Assembly (NCBI RefSeq): GCF_013359775.1 | Contig: NZ_JABMCI010000040.1 | Location: 1 to 64,000, forward strand | Source: Cellulomonas humilata | Lineage (GTDB): Bacteria > Actinomycetota > Actinomycetes > Actinomycetales > Cellulomonadaceae | Length of the DNA: 64,000 nt | Direction of reading: 5' to 3' | Shown: positions 9,356 through 17,522 of the stretch, one piece after another | Layout: every line of letters starts with the position of its first letter | Numbering within the stretch: the stretch's first letter is position 1 | The notes under the pieces: model-generated | Databases searched by the model: none | What the model was told of the DNA's origin: nothing | Seen by the model: the letters and a program-made list of their open reading frames with translations, nothing else | Program-made: the position numbers and the translations under genes

Positions 9356-10264
9356 TCACTGCTTGACCGCGCCGAGCATCACGCCCGACACGAAGTACCT
9401 CTGCAGGAACGGGTAGAGGCAGATGATGGGCAGCACCGTGAGGAGCATCGTCACGGACTGCACGTTGGCGCCGATCTGGCTGAGGTTGTCCGTGCCGCCG
9501 CCCTGGATCGACGTCCCGCCGGTGACGCCGGCCATGAGGTTCCGCAGGTACACGGTCACCGGGTAGAGGTTCGGGTCGTCCATGTAGAGGAAGGCGCCGA
9601 ACCAGCTGTTCCAGAACGAGACCGAGTAGAAGAGCAGCATCGTCGCCACCACGGCCTTGCTCAGCGGGAGCACCACCTTGAAGAACACGCCGTAGGTGCT
9701 CATGCCGTCGATCGAGGCGGCCTCCTCGAGCTCGCTCGGGAAGTTCTCGAAGAACGACTTCATCACCAGCAGGTTGAACACGCTGATGGCGTTGGGCAGG
9801 ACGATCGCCCACAGGGTGTTCCGGAAGCCGAGCTGGCTGATGAGGATGTAGTTGGGGATCAGCCCGCCGTTGAAGAACATGGTGGCGACGGCCACGCCGA
9901 TGAAGAACTTGCGGCCCTTGAGGTGCTGCTTGGACAGGGCGTACGCGTACGTGGTGGTCAGGGCCATCGCGATGGCTGTGGCGACCACCGTGTACTGGAT
10001 CGTGTTGCGGTAGTTGCGCCAGAACATGTCGTCGCCGAACACGACCTGGAACGTGGTGAGGTTGAACCCGCGCGGGATCAGGTTGACCTGCCCCGACGTG
10101 ATGTAGCCCTCGGAGCTGAACGCCTGGGCGACGATGTTGACGAACGGGTACAGGACGAGCGCCGACACCAGGATGAGGATCGCGCCGTTGACCAGGCGGA
10201 ACGCCCGGTAGCCGCGGCCGTCCGCCACGCCGGTGGAGCGCGTGCGTGCGAGGTCGGTGGTCAC
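9356..10264 (-). CDS. ABC transporter permease (YtcP/LplC-type)
   Basis: The 302-residue protein has six hydrophobic segments and the inner-membrane EAA loop (EEAASIDGMSTYGVFFKVVL) near residues 195-214, which contacts the ATPase. C-terminal SGVMLGAVKQ is typical of YtcP-type permeases of oligosaccharide importers. The GTG at 10264 overlaps the TGA of the first permease gene (GTGA) and is preferred over the GTG one codon upstream. It forms the translocation pore with the adjacent LplB-type protein. Substrate specificity comes from the binding lipoprotein, so transport of aldouronates is inferred from context. Confidence 0.9.
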   Translation of the reverse strand: MTTDLARTRSTGVADGRGYRAFRLVNGAILILVSALVLYPFVNIVAQAFSSEGYITSGQVNLIPRGFNLTTFQVVFGDDMFWRNYRNTIQYTVVATAIAMALTTTYAYALSKQHLKGRKFFIGVAVATMFFNGGLIPNYILISQLGFRNTLWAIVLPNAISVFNLLVMKSFFENFPSELEEAASIDGMSTYGVFFKVVLPLSKAVVATMLLFYSVSFWNSWFGAFLYMDDPNLYPVTVYLRNLMAGVTGGTSIQGGGTDNLSQIGANVQSVTMLLTVLPIICLYPFLQRYFVSGVMLGAVKQ

Positions 10265-11295
10265 CACAGGCTCGCCCCCACGGTCTTCCGGGAGATCGCG
10301 TTGGCGGACAGGATCAGAGTCACGCCGATGATCGCCTCGAACAGGCCGATCGCCGTCGCGTAGCTGATCGAGTTGGACACGATCCCGACGCGGTACAGGT
10401 AGGTGGAGATCACGTCGGCCGTGGAGTAGATCAGCGGGTTGGACAGCAGCAGGATCTTCTCGAAGCCGACCGCCATGAACGTGCCGACGTTGAGGATGAG
10501 CAGCACGATCATCGTCGGGCGGATGCCCGGCAGGGTGATGTGCCACGTCTGCTGCCAGCGGTTGGCGCCGTCGATCCGGGACGCCTCGTACAGCTGGTCG
10601 TCGATCGTCGTCAGGGCCGCGAGGTAGAGGATCGTGCCCCAGCCGACCGTCTGCCAGACCTCCGACGACAGGTAGATGGTGCGGAACCAGGACGGTTCCT
10701 GCATGAAGGTGATCGCCGACCCGCCGGCCGCCTCGATGATCTGGTTCACGGTGCCGTTGACGGAGGTCAGCTGGAACACGATGCCCGCGACGATCACGAC
10801 CGACATGAAGTGCGGCAGGTAGGAGATGGTCTGGATGCTCCGCTTGAACCTGCGCGACCGGACCTCGTTGAGCATCAGGGCCAGGATGATCGGCAGCGGG
10901 AACACCACCAGCAGCGTGAGGAACCCGAGGACCACCGTGTTGGTGAACGCGTGCCAGAACTGCTGGTCGTTGATGAACATGCGGACGTAGTAGAGGCCCA
11001 CCCACTCGTCGCCGAACATGCTGCCGCCCGGCCGGAACCTGCGGAACGCGACGACGTTCCCGAGGATCGGCACGTACCGGAAGATGATCAGGAAGACCAG
11101 CGGCAGCACCAGGAACGAGTAGAGCCGCCAGTCCTTGCGCAGCGCCGTCCGCCAGGTCTGGTGCGCGGCGGGGATGACCGTGCCGTCGTGCGCGATCCAC
11201 GACTCCTTGCGGGTCCTGCGCTTCTTCGGGGCCACCGGTACCAGGGGCGCCGGGGGCGAGACGGGATCGGCCACGGCCGGTTCCTGGAGGGTCAT
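10261..11295 (-). CDS. ABC transporter permease (LplB-type)
   Basis: The 344-residue protein has a charged N-terminal tail of about 65 residues before six membrane segments beginning at YSFLVLPLVFLIIFRYVPI. The EAA loop EASRIDGANRWQQTWHITLP is near residue 245. The extended tail and the RKDWRLYSFLVLP entry are typical of LplB permeases. The ATG overlaps the stop of the GH3 gene (ATGA), and its stop overlaps the second permease start. It is the first of the three transporter genes in the xylan operon. Confidence 0.9.
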   Translation of the reverse strand: MTLQEPAVADPVSPPAPLVPVAPKKRRTRKESWIAHDGTVIPAAHQTWRTALRKDWRLYSFLVLPLVFLIIFRYVPILGNVVAFRRFRPGGSMFGDEWVGLYYVRMFINDQQFWHAFTNTVVLGFLTLLVVFPLPIILALMLNEVRSRRFKRSIQTISYLPHFMSVVIVAGIVFQLTSVNGTVNQIIEAAGGSAITFMQEPSWFRTIYLSSEVWQTVGWGTILYLAALTTIDDQLYEASRIDGANRWQQTWHITLPGIRPTMIVLLILNVGTFMAVGFEKILLLSNPLIYSTADVISTYLYRVGIVSNSISYATAIGLFEAIIGVTLILSANAISRKTVGASLW

Positions 11296-13589
11296 GCGGT
11301 CACCTCCATCGCGTGCAGCGCCGTCACGGCCACCCCGGTGGTCAGCCGACGCGTGTGGTCGACCTCCCGGAGCTCCCCGGTGAGCCGCAGCTCGAGCGCG
11401 TCGCTGCCGTCCGCGCTGGACCGTGCGACCCGGAGCTCCACGTCCCCGGGCTCGACGATCCGCGTGCCCGACAGCCCGGTGAACGCGGTGACGTCGGCGG
11501 GGACGGTGAACGTGACCAGCGCGGAGTCGCCGGGTTCCAGCTCCACCCGCGCGTAGCCGACGAGCCGCACCACCGGCCGGGTCACCTGTGCCACCGGGTC
11601 GTGCAGGTAGAGCTGCACGACGTCGGCGCCGGCCCGCTCCCCCGTGTTGGTGACCAGCACCTCGACGGTCGCGTCGCCGTCGGTGGGCCACACCTCGCTC
11701 GTCGCACGCGCCGACCACGAGAACGACGTGTACGACAGGCCGTGGCCGAACGGGAACGCGGCCGTCGGGTCCACCGACGAGACCCCCGAGCGCCGGCCCA
11801 GCGGTGCGGACAGGTAGGTGCCCGGCTGGCCGGAGGCGTCCGCGGGGATGCTCACCGGCAGGCGGCCGGACGGGTTGACGACCCCCGTCAGCACGTCGGC
11901 GATCGCCTGCCCGCCCCGCTGGCCGGGGAAGAACGTCTGCACCACGGCGGCCGCGTCGGCGGCCAGCGGAGCGATCGCGTACGGACGACCCGTGAGCAGC
12001 AGGAGGACGACCGGGGTGCCCGTGCCGAGCAGCGCGCGGACCAGGTCGGCCTGCACGCCCGGCAGGTGCAGGTCGGTGGCGTCGCAGCCCTCGCCGGACG
12101 TGCCCCGACCGAACAGGCCGGCCCGGTCGCCGACCGCGACCACGCACACGTCGGCGTCCCGCGCTGCGGCGACGGCCTCGGCGAACCCGTCGCGGTCCTG
12201 GTCGGTGACGTCGCAGCCGCGGGCGTGGGTCACGTCGAGCCCGGCGGCGCGCAGCCCGTCGAGCACGGTCGGGATCTCGATGCCCAGCCCGGCCTCGGGG
12301 TGGTGCACGCCGACGTGCGCGGGGAACGAGTAGCAGCCGAGCATCGCCATCGGGTCGTCGGCGAGCGGTCCGACGAGGGCGACCCTCGCACCGGGTCGCA
12401 GCGGCAGGGCTCCGGTCGGGTTGCTGAGCAGGACGATCGCCTCGCGAGCCAGCCGGAGCGCCAGGTCCCGGCTCTGCTCGTCGTCGAGGACCGGCTCGGC
12501 GTGCGCCTGCGGGGACCAGTCCGGGTCGAGCAGGCCGAGCTCGGCCTTCTGGGTCAGGACGCGGCGCAGCGCCCTGTCCACGAGCGCCTCGTCGACCTCG
12601 CCCCGAGCCAGTGCGTCCCGCAGCGGCAGGCCGTAGCAGTGCACGCTCGGCAGCTCGACGTCCACACCGGCCGCGAGCGCCAGCGCGGCCGCCTCGGCCT
12701 CGGACCCCGCCACACCGTGCAGCGTCTGGAGGAACCGGATGCCGAAGTAGTCCGCGACGACCGTCCCGGTGAAGCCCCACGTGTCGCGCAGCAGGGTGGT
12801 GAGCAGGCCGGCGTCGGCGGCCGACGGCACCCCGTCGAGCTCGGCGTAGGAGTGCATGACCGACCGCGCGCCGCCGTCGCGGACCGCCATCTCGAACGGC
12901 GGCAGGACGACGTCCGCCAGCTCGCGCCGGCCGATCGACACGGGTGCCAGGTTGCGGCCGGCGCGGCTGGCCGAGTAGCCCGCGAAGTGCTTCAGGGTGG
13001 CGACGACGCCGGAGCCCTCGAGGCCGCGGACGTAGGCCGTGCCGACGGTGCCGACGAGGTACGGGTCCTCGCCGATGGTCTCCTCGGTGCGGCCCCAGCG
13101 GTAGTCGCGGGTCACGTCGAGCACCGGGGCGAGGCCCTGGTGCACGCCCGCGGAGCGCATCGACGCGCCGATCCGGGCGGCCATCGCCTCGACGAGGTCG
13201 GGGTCGAAGCTGGCGCCCCAGGACAGCGGGACCGGGTACGCGGTGGCGCCCCAGGCGGCGAACCCCGCGAGGCACTCCTCGTGCACCAAGGCCGGGATGC
13301 CGAAGCGGTTGGCCGCGACGATCTGCGCCTGCGAGGCGGCGAGCGACCGAGCGCCGGCGGCCGGGTCGACGGGGGCGGAGCCGTAGGGACGCGTGAGCTG
13401 ACCGAGCCCGCCGCGGATGACCTCGGACCAGCCGAGCCCGTCGGCGGTCATCTCCGACTGGTGCGGCGCGACCCCGGCACCCGTGGCGTCTGCACCGACC
13501 CAGAGGCCGACCAGCTGCGAGAGCTTCTCGTCGAGCGTCATGCCGGTGACGAGGTCGTCGACCCGGTCCTGCTGTGCGTCGTGGGTCAT
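11292..13589 (-). CDS. GH3 beta-xylosidase/beta-glucosidase with C-terminal FnIII-like domain
   Basis: The 765-residue protein has the two-domain GH3 core followed by a fibronectin-III-like domain (about residues 640-740). KHF at 200-202 binds substrate, and VVADYFGI contains the nucleophile Asp280. No signal peptide is found. I set the start at MTHDAQQDRV because a good ribosome site (GGGAGGG) lies just upstream; the longer open frame has no family similarity. It is the promoter-proximal gene of the seven-gene minus-strand xylan operon, facing the divergent LacI gene across two candidate operators. Overlap with xylan genes suggests exo-beta-1,4-xylosidase activity, but GH3 specificity cannot be read reliably from sequence. 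Confidence 0.9.
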   Translation of the reverse strand: MTHDAQQDRVDDLVTGMTLDEKLSQLVGLWVGADATGAGVAPHQSEMTADGLGWSEVIRGGLGQLTRPYGSAPVDPAAGARSLAASQAQIVAANRFGIPALVHEECLAGFAAWGATAYPVPLSWGASFDPDLVEAMAARIGASMRSAGVHQGLAPVLDVTRDYRWGRTEETIGEDPYLVGTVGTAYVRGLEGSGVVATLKHFAGYSASRAGRNLAPVSIGRRELADVVLPPFEMAVRDGGARSVMHSYAELDGVPSAADAGLLTTLLRDTWGFTGTVVADYFGIRFLQTLHGVAGSEAEAAALALAAGVDVELPSVHCYGLPLRDALARGEVDEALVDRALRRVLTQKAELGLLDPDWSPQAHAEPVLDDEQSRDLALRLAREAIVLLSNPTGALPLRPGARVALVGPLADDPMAMLGCYSFPAHVGVHHPEAGLGIEIPTVLDGLRAAGLDVTHARGCDVTDQDRDGFAEAVAAARDADVCVVAVGDRAGLFGRGTSGEGCDATDLHLPGVQADLVRALLGTGTPVVLLLLTGRPYAIAPLAADAAAVVQTFFPGQRGGQAIADVLTGVVNPSGRLPVSIPADASGQPGTYLSAPLGRRSGVSSVDPTAAFPFGHGLSYTSFSWSARATSEVWPTDGDATVEVLVTNTGERAGADVVQLYLHDPVAQVTRPVVRLVGYARVELEPGDSALVTFTVPADVTAFTGLSGTRIVEPGDVELRVARSSADGSDALELRLTGELREVDHTRRLTTGVAVTALHAMEVTA

Positions 13590-13629
13590 GCTGCCCTCCC
13601 CGGTCTCACGGCCCTGTGAGAATCGAAAG

Positions 13630-13649
13630 TATCGACTGCGGTGTCGATA
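13630..13649. promoter_or_regulatory. Inverted repeat TATCGAC-N6-GTCGATA upstream of GH3 operon
   Basis: A perfect 7-bp inverted repeat with a 6-base spacer lies 41 bases before the GH3 start, in the intergenic region shared with the divergent LacI gene. The position between promoter and start fits an operator. The binding protein is unknown. Confidence 0.45.
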
Positions 13650-13708
13650 TCTGCCGGTGTCGGACGCTAGGCGCTCCGCGGCGGCATGGCAATCCACGTG
13701 GGAATTTT

Positions 13709-13722
13709 GGCAAACGTTTCTC
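13709..13722. promoter_or_regulatory. LacI-type 14-mer GGCAAACGTTTCTC between GH3 operon and LacI gene
   Basis: This site contains the perfect octamer AAACGTTT centred on CG and resembles the 14-bp sites in other sugar promoters of this window. It lies in the 242-base divergent region, about 120 bases from both starts, and could serve the LacI protein encoded next to it. Confidence 0.5.
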
Positions 13723-13831
13723 ATCATCGATCCGCGCAGTGCCGGGTGACTTCCGCCGCTGGCCCTGGGCGGTCCCCACGGTCGGTGCTACGTTCGGCCG
13801 ATAGTTGCGACGAGCAGACCGGACCACCCTC

Positions 13832-14908
13832 ATGACCACCACCAGCGCGAACGGCGCCGCCGCCGGTCCCGACGACGACGTCGAGACCCCCGAGCACCCC
13901 GGGACCACCGCGACCATCGCCCTCATCGCGGCCGAGGCGGGGGTCTCCATCCCCACCGTCTCCAAGGTGCTCAACGGCCGGACCGACGTCGCCGCCGTCA
14001 CGCGCGCCCGCGTCGAGCAGGTCATCGACCGCCACCAGTACCGCCGCCGCCGGGGCCGCTCGCAGACCGGACCGGGCCTCCTGGACCTCGTCTTCCACGA
14101 GCTCGACGCCGGCTGGGCCGTGCAGATCATCAAGGGCGTCGAGTCCGTCGCCGGCCCCGAGCGGATGGGCGTCGTGCTCTCGGAGCTGGGCGGCGCGCAC
14201 CGGCCGCGGCAGGAGTGGCTCGACGACGTGCTCGCCCGCCGGCCGCGCGGCGTCATCCTCGTCCTGTCCGACCTGGACCCCGCGCAGCGGCGGCAGCTGG
14301 AGACCCGGTCGATCCCGTTCGTCGTCGTCGACACCGCCGGCGAGCAGCCCCCCGGCGTCCCGACCGTCGGGTCCGCCAACTGGGCGGGCGGCCTCGCGGC
14401 CACCCGGCACCTGCTGGGGCTCGGGCACCGTCGGGTAGCGGTCATCTCCGGTCCGGTCGACGTCCTGTGCAGCCGCGCCCGGATCGACGGCTACCGCACC
14501 GCGCTCGACGAGGCCGGCGTCGCCGTCGACCCCTCGCTGATCCGGTACGGCGACTTCTTCGTCGGCGGCGGCTACACGCACGGGCTCGACCTGCTGGACC
14601 GGCCGGACCGCCCGACCGCGATCTTCGCCGGCTCGGACTTCCAGGCGCTCGGCGTCATGCGTGCGGCGCGCGAGCTGGGCCTGCGGGTGCCCGAGGACCT
14701 GTCGATCGTCGGTTACGACGACCTGCCGCTCACGGAGTGGATCGGCCCCCCGCTGACCACCATCCACCAGCCGCTCCAGGAGATGGCCGCGACGGCCACC
14801 CGGATGGTGCTGGCCATGGCCCGCGGCGAGGCGCCCACCAACCCGCGGATCGACCTGGCCACCGAGCTGGTGATCCGCGAGAGCACCGCGCCGCCGGCCG
14901 CCGTGTGA
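13832..14908 (+). CDS. LacI-family transcriptional regulator of the xylan locus
   Basis: The 358-residue protein has the LacI helix-turn-helix (IALIAAEAGVSIPTVSKVLN) at about residues 28-47, then a periplasmic-binding-like sugar domain ending with GYDDLPL and ELVIRES. The usual hinge sequence after the DNA-binding head is replaced by an Arg-rich HQYRRRRGR segment, a trait of an actinobacterial subgroup. It diverges from the GH3-LplABC operon and overlaps the downstream esterase by one base (TGATG). It most likely senses a xylan-derived sugar. ATG 13832 lacks a clear ribosome site; TTG 13805, ten bases after a TACGTT box, is an alternative start. Confidence 0.88.
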   Translation: MTTTSANGAAAGPDDDVETPEHPGTTATIALIAAEAGVSIPTVSKVLNGRTDVAAVTRARVEQVIDRHQYRRRRGRSQTGPGLLDLVFHELDAGWAVQIIKGVESVAGPERMGVVLSELGGAHRPRQEWLDDVLARRPRGVILVLSDLDPAQRRQLETRSIPFVVVDTAGEQPPGVPTVGSANWAGGLAATRHLLGLGHRRVAVISGPVDVLCSRARIDGYRTALDEAGVAVDPSLIRYGDFFVGGGYTHGLDLLDRPDRPTAIFAGSDFQALGVMRAARELGLRVPEDLSIVGYDDLPLTEWIGPPLTTIHQPLQEMAATATRMVLAMARGEAPTNPRIDLATELVIRESTAPPAAV

Positions 14909-15906
14909 TGGCGGCCTTCGACCTCCCCCTCGAGCAGCTCGAGCGGTACCTGTCCGACGTCCCGGTGCCCGCCGACTTCGACGAGCTCTGGGCCTCCACG
15001 CTCGCGGACGCCCGGCGGCACGACGTGCTGCTCGACGTCGTCCCGGTCGACACCGGTCTGACCCTCGTCGACACCTGGGACGTGACGTTCGCCGGGTTCG
15101 AGGGTCAGCCGGTGCGCGCCTGGTACACCCGACCCGCCGGGGTGTCCGCCGACCTGCCGGCCGTCGTCGAGTACCTCGGCTACGGCCGCGGTCGCGGGCT
15201 GCCGCAGGAGCGGCTCACCTGGGCCGCCGCCGGGTACGCCCACCTGCTCATGGACACCCGCGGGCAGGGCAGCCAGTACGGGTCCGGCGGCGACACCCCC
15301 GACCCCGTCGGCTCCGGACCGGCCGCGCCCGGCTTCGTCACGCGCGGCATCCTCGATCCCACGACGTCGTACTACCGCCGCGTGTTCACCGACGCGGTGC
15401 GGGCGGTCGACGCCGTGCGATCGCTGCCGGGCGTGCTCGGCGTCGCGGTGGTCGGGAACAGCCAGGGCGGAGGCATCGCGCTGGCCGTCTCGGGGCTGGT
15501 GCCGGACCTTGCAGGGGTGCTGGTCAGCGCACCGTTCCTCTGCGACGTGCCGCGCGCCCTGGCACTGACCGACGACGACCCGTACGGCGAGATCGTCCGG
15601 TACCTCGCGGTCCACCGCGACGCCTCCGAGCGGGTGCTGCGGACGCTCTCGTACCTGGACGGCGTGCACTTCGCCGCCCGGGCGACCGCCCCGGCGCTGT
15701 TCGCGACCGGCCTGCGCGACACGATCTGCCCGCCGTCGACGGTCTTCGCGGCCCACAACGTGTACGGCGGCGAGCGCGAGATCGCGGTCTACCCGCACAA
15801 CCACCACGAGGGCGGTGAGGCGTTCCACACGGCCCGCCAGCTGGGCTGGCTGGCGGACCGGCTGCCTGGCGCCCGCCCCCGACCTCGCGTCACGACGAGA
15901 TCGTGA
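14908..15906 (+). CDS. Acetyl xylan esterase (AXE1/cephalosporin-C deacetylase family)
   Basis: The 332-residue alpha/beta hydrolase has GNSQGG with the nucleophile Ser185, Asp271 in GLRDTICPP, and His300 in PHNHHEGG. This is the catalytic triad of the AXE1 family (CE7), which removes acetyl groups from xylo-oligosaccharides. The RGQG segment near residue 118 is the family motif for the oxyanion region. No signal peptide is seen. The ATG overlaps the stop of the LacI gene. The last codons and the TGA lie inside the left arm of a 68-bp palindromic repeat, so the C-terminal tail may have been altered by that element. Confidence 0.92.
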   Translation: MAAFDLPLEQLERYLSDVPVPADFDELWASTLADARRHDVLLDVVPVDTGLTLVDTWDVTFAGFEGQPVRAWYTRPAGVSADLPAVVEYLGYGRGRGLPQERLTWAAAGYAHLLMDTRGQGSQYGSGGDTPDPVGSGPAAPGFVTRGILDPTTSYYRRVFTDAVRAVDAVRSLPGVLGVAVVGNSQGGGIALAVSGLVPDLAGVLVSAPFLCDVPRALALTDDDPYGEIVRYLAVHRDASERVLRTLSYLDGVHFAARATAPALFATGLRDTICPPSTVFAAHNVYGGEREIAVYPHNHHEGGEAFHTARQLGWLADRLPGARPRPRVTTRS

Positions 15907-15963
15907 CTTTCGGTCGAGATCGTGAGTTCGAGCTACCGATCTCGACGGAAAGTCACGATCTCG
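15896..15963. repeat. 68-bp palindromic element, copy 1
   Basis: Two 27-bp arms (15896-15922 and 15937-15963) pair with one mismatch around a 14-base loop. The core words are CGAGATCGTGA and TCACGATCTCG. It sits between the convergent esterase and aldo/keto reductase genes and includes the esterase stop codon. It could act as a two-way terminator. A diverged second copy is at 55883-55950. Confidence 0.85.
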
Positions 15964-15988
15964 CGCGCGCGCGAGCGCCGCACCTCGC

Positions 15989-17023
15989 TCAGCGGCCGGT
16001 GCCGTCGACCGCGTGCGGCTCGATAGCGGCGATCTCGTCCTCGGTGAGGGCGGGTGCGCTGAGTGCCGCCACGTTGTCCTCCAGCTGGGCGACCGAGCTG
16101 GCGCCGACGAGGGCCGAGGTGATGCGGTCGTCGCGGAGCACCCAGCTCAGGGCCAGCTGCGCGAGCGACTGGCTTCGGCCGGCGGCGATCTCGTTCAGCG
16201 CCCGCGCGCGGGACAGGTAGGTCTCGGACAGGGCGGTCGGCTTGAGGAAGTGGCCGACGGCCGCGCGCGAGTCCTTCGGGACCTCGCCCGACAGGTAGCG
16301 ACCGGTGAGCAGCCCCTGCGCCAGCGGGGAGAACACGATGGAGCCGATCCCCAGGTCGCCGATGACGTCAAGCAGGTTCTCGCTCTGCCCCTCGGCGACG
16401 TTCTCGATGTGCCGGTTGAACATCGAGTAGCTGGGCTGGTGGATCAGCAGCGGCGTGCCCAGGTCGGCCAGCACCTGCTGCGCGGTCCGGGTCTGCGCCG
16501 GGGAGTAGTTGGAGATGCCGGCGTACAGGGCCTTCCCGCTGGTCACCGCGGTGTGCAGGGCGCCCATCGTCTCCTCGATCGGCACCGAGGGGTCGGGGCG
16601 GTGGGAGTAGAAGATGTCGACGTAGTCCACGCCGATCCGCGCCAGGGACTGGTCCAGCGAGGACAGCAGGTACTTGCGCGAGCCGCCGTCGCCGTACGGG
16701 CCGGGCCACATGTCGTAGCCGGCCTTCGAGGAGATCACGAGCTCGTCGCGGTACGGGCGCAGGTCGGAGGCCAGGATCCGGCCGAAGTTCTCCTCCGCCG
16801 AGCCGTACGGCGGGCCGTAGTTGTTGGCCAGGTCGATGTGCGTGATGCCCAGGTCGAACGCCCGCCGCAGGACCGCGCGCTGGGTGTCCAGCGGGGTGGT
16901 GTCGCCGAAGTTGTGCCACAGACCCAGCGACAGGGCGGGCAGGTCCAGCCCGCTGCGACCGGTCCGGCGGTAGGTCATGGAGTCGTAGCGGGCGGCGTCA
17001 GCCGCGAAAGGCGCAGAGGGCAT
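15989..17023 (-). CDS. Aldo/keto reductase (YghZ/GPR-type)
   Basis: The 344-residue protein has the AKR barrel with HIDLANNYGPPYGSAEENFG, where the Tyr in NNYG is the catalytic residue, then Lys in SSKAGYDMWPGPYG and His in FYSHRPDP. The insert around GSRKYL and the length match the YghZ group (L-glyceraldehyde-3-phosphate reductase, Kv-beta-like). It should use NADPH to reduce aldehydes in the cytoplasm. A TACGGT box ends 6 bases before the ATG, suggesting a leaderless transcript that diverges from trmL. The physiological substrate is unknown. Confidence 0.9.
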   Translation of the reverse strand: MPSAPFAADAARYDSMTYRRTGRSGLDLPALSLGLWHNFGDTTPLDTQRAVLRRAFDLGITHIDLANNYGPPYGSAEENFGRILASDLRPYRDELVISSKAGYDMWPGPYGDGGSRKYLLSSLDQSLARIGVDYVDIFYSHRPDPSVPIEETMGALHTAVTSGKALYAGISNYSPAQTRTAQQVLADLGTPLLIHQPSYSMFNRHIENVAEGQSENLLDVIGDLGIGSIVFSPLAQGLLTGRYLSGEVPKDSRAAVGHFLKPTALSETYLSRARALNEIAAGRSQSLAQLALSWVLRDDRITSALVGASSVAQLEDNVAALSAPALTEDEIAAIEPHAVDGTGR

Positions 17024-17051
17024 GCCTGCACCGTATCCGTAGGATCGCCCC
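17024..17051. promoter_or_regulatory. 28-bp divergent leaderless promoter pair
   Basis: The gap between two divergent start codons holds a TACGGT box for the minus strand (17030-17035) and a TAGGAT box for the plus strand (17040-17045), each 6 bases from its start codon. The corresponding -35 regions would lie inside the opposite gene. Confidence 0.6.
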
Positions 17052-17513
17052 GTGCTGCACGTCGCGTTCTTCGAGCCCCGCATCCCCGGCAACACCGGCA
17101 GCGCCATCCGGCTCGCGGCCGGCACGGGCTCGACGCTGCACCTGGTGGAGCCGCTGGGCTTCGACCTGTCCGAGGCCAAGCTGCGCCGCGCGGGCCTGGA
17201 CTACCACGACCTCGCGCACGTGGTGGTGCACCCGAACCTCGAGGCCCTGCTGGCGGCGGTGCCGGGCCGGGTGTTCGCGTTCACCACCCACGCCACCCAG
17301 CACCACACCGACCTCGCCTACCGCGCCGACGACGTGCTCCTGTTCGGCCCGGAGCCCACGGGGCTGCCGTCGGAGGTCCTCGCGCATCCCCGCATCACGG
17401 CCCAGGTGCGGATCCCGATGCTCCCGGGACGCCGGTCGATGAACCTCTCGAACGCCGCAGCTGTCGCCACGTACGAGGCGTGGCGACAGCTGGGCTTCGA
17501 GGGCGGGGTCTAG
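17052..17513 (+). CDS. trmL: tRNA (cytidine/uridine-34 2'-O)-methyltransferase
   Basis: The 153-residue protein is a minimal SPOUT methyltransferase. It has the family motifs FEPRIPGNTGSAIR at the N-terminus, LLFGPEPTGLP in the middle and IPMLPGRRSMNLSNAAAV at the C-terminus, where the trefoil knot binds S-adenosylmethionine. TrmL methylates the ribose of the wobble base in leucine tRNAs. The GTG start is chosen because the family motif begins at once after it, and a TAGGAT box lies 6 bases upstream. Confidence 0.95.
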   Translation: MLHVAFFEPRIPGNTGSAIRLAAGTGSTLHLVEPLGFDLSEAKLRRAGLDYHDLAHVVVHPNLEALLAAVPGRVFAFTTHATQHHTDLAYRADDVLLFGPEPTGLPSEVLAHPRITAQVRIPMLPGRRSMNLSNAAAVATYEAWRQLGFEGGV

Positions 17514-17522
17514 CCGGCAGTC

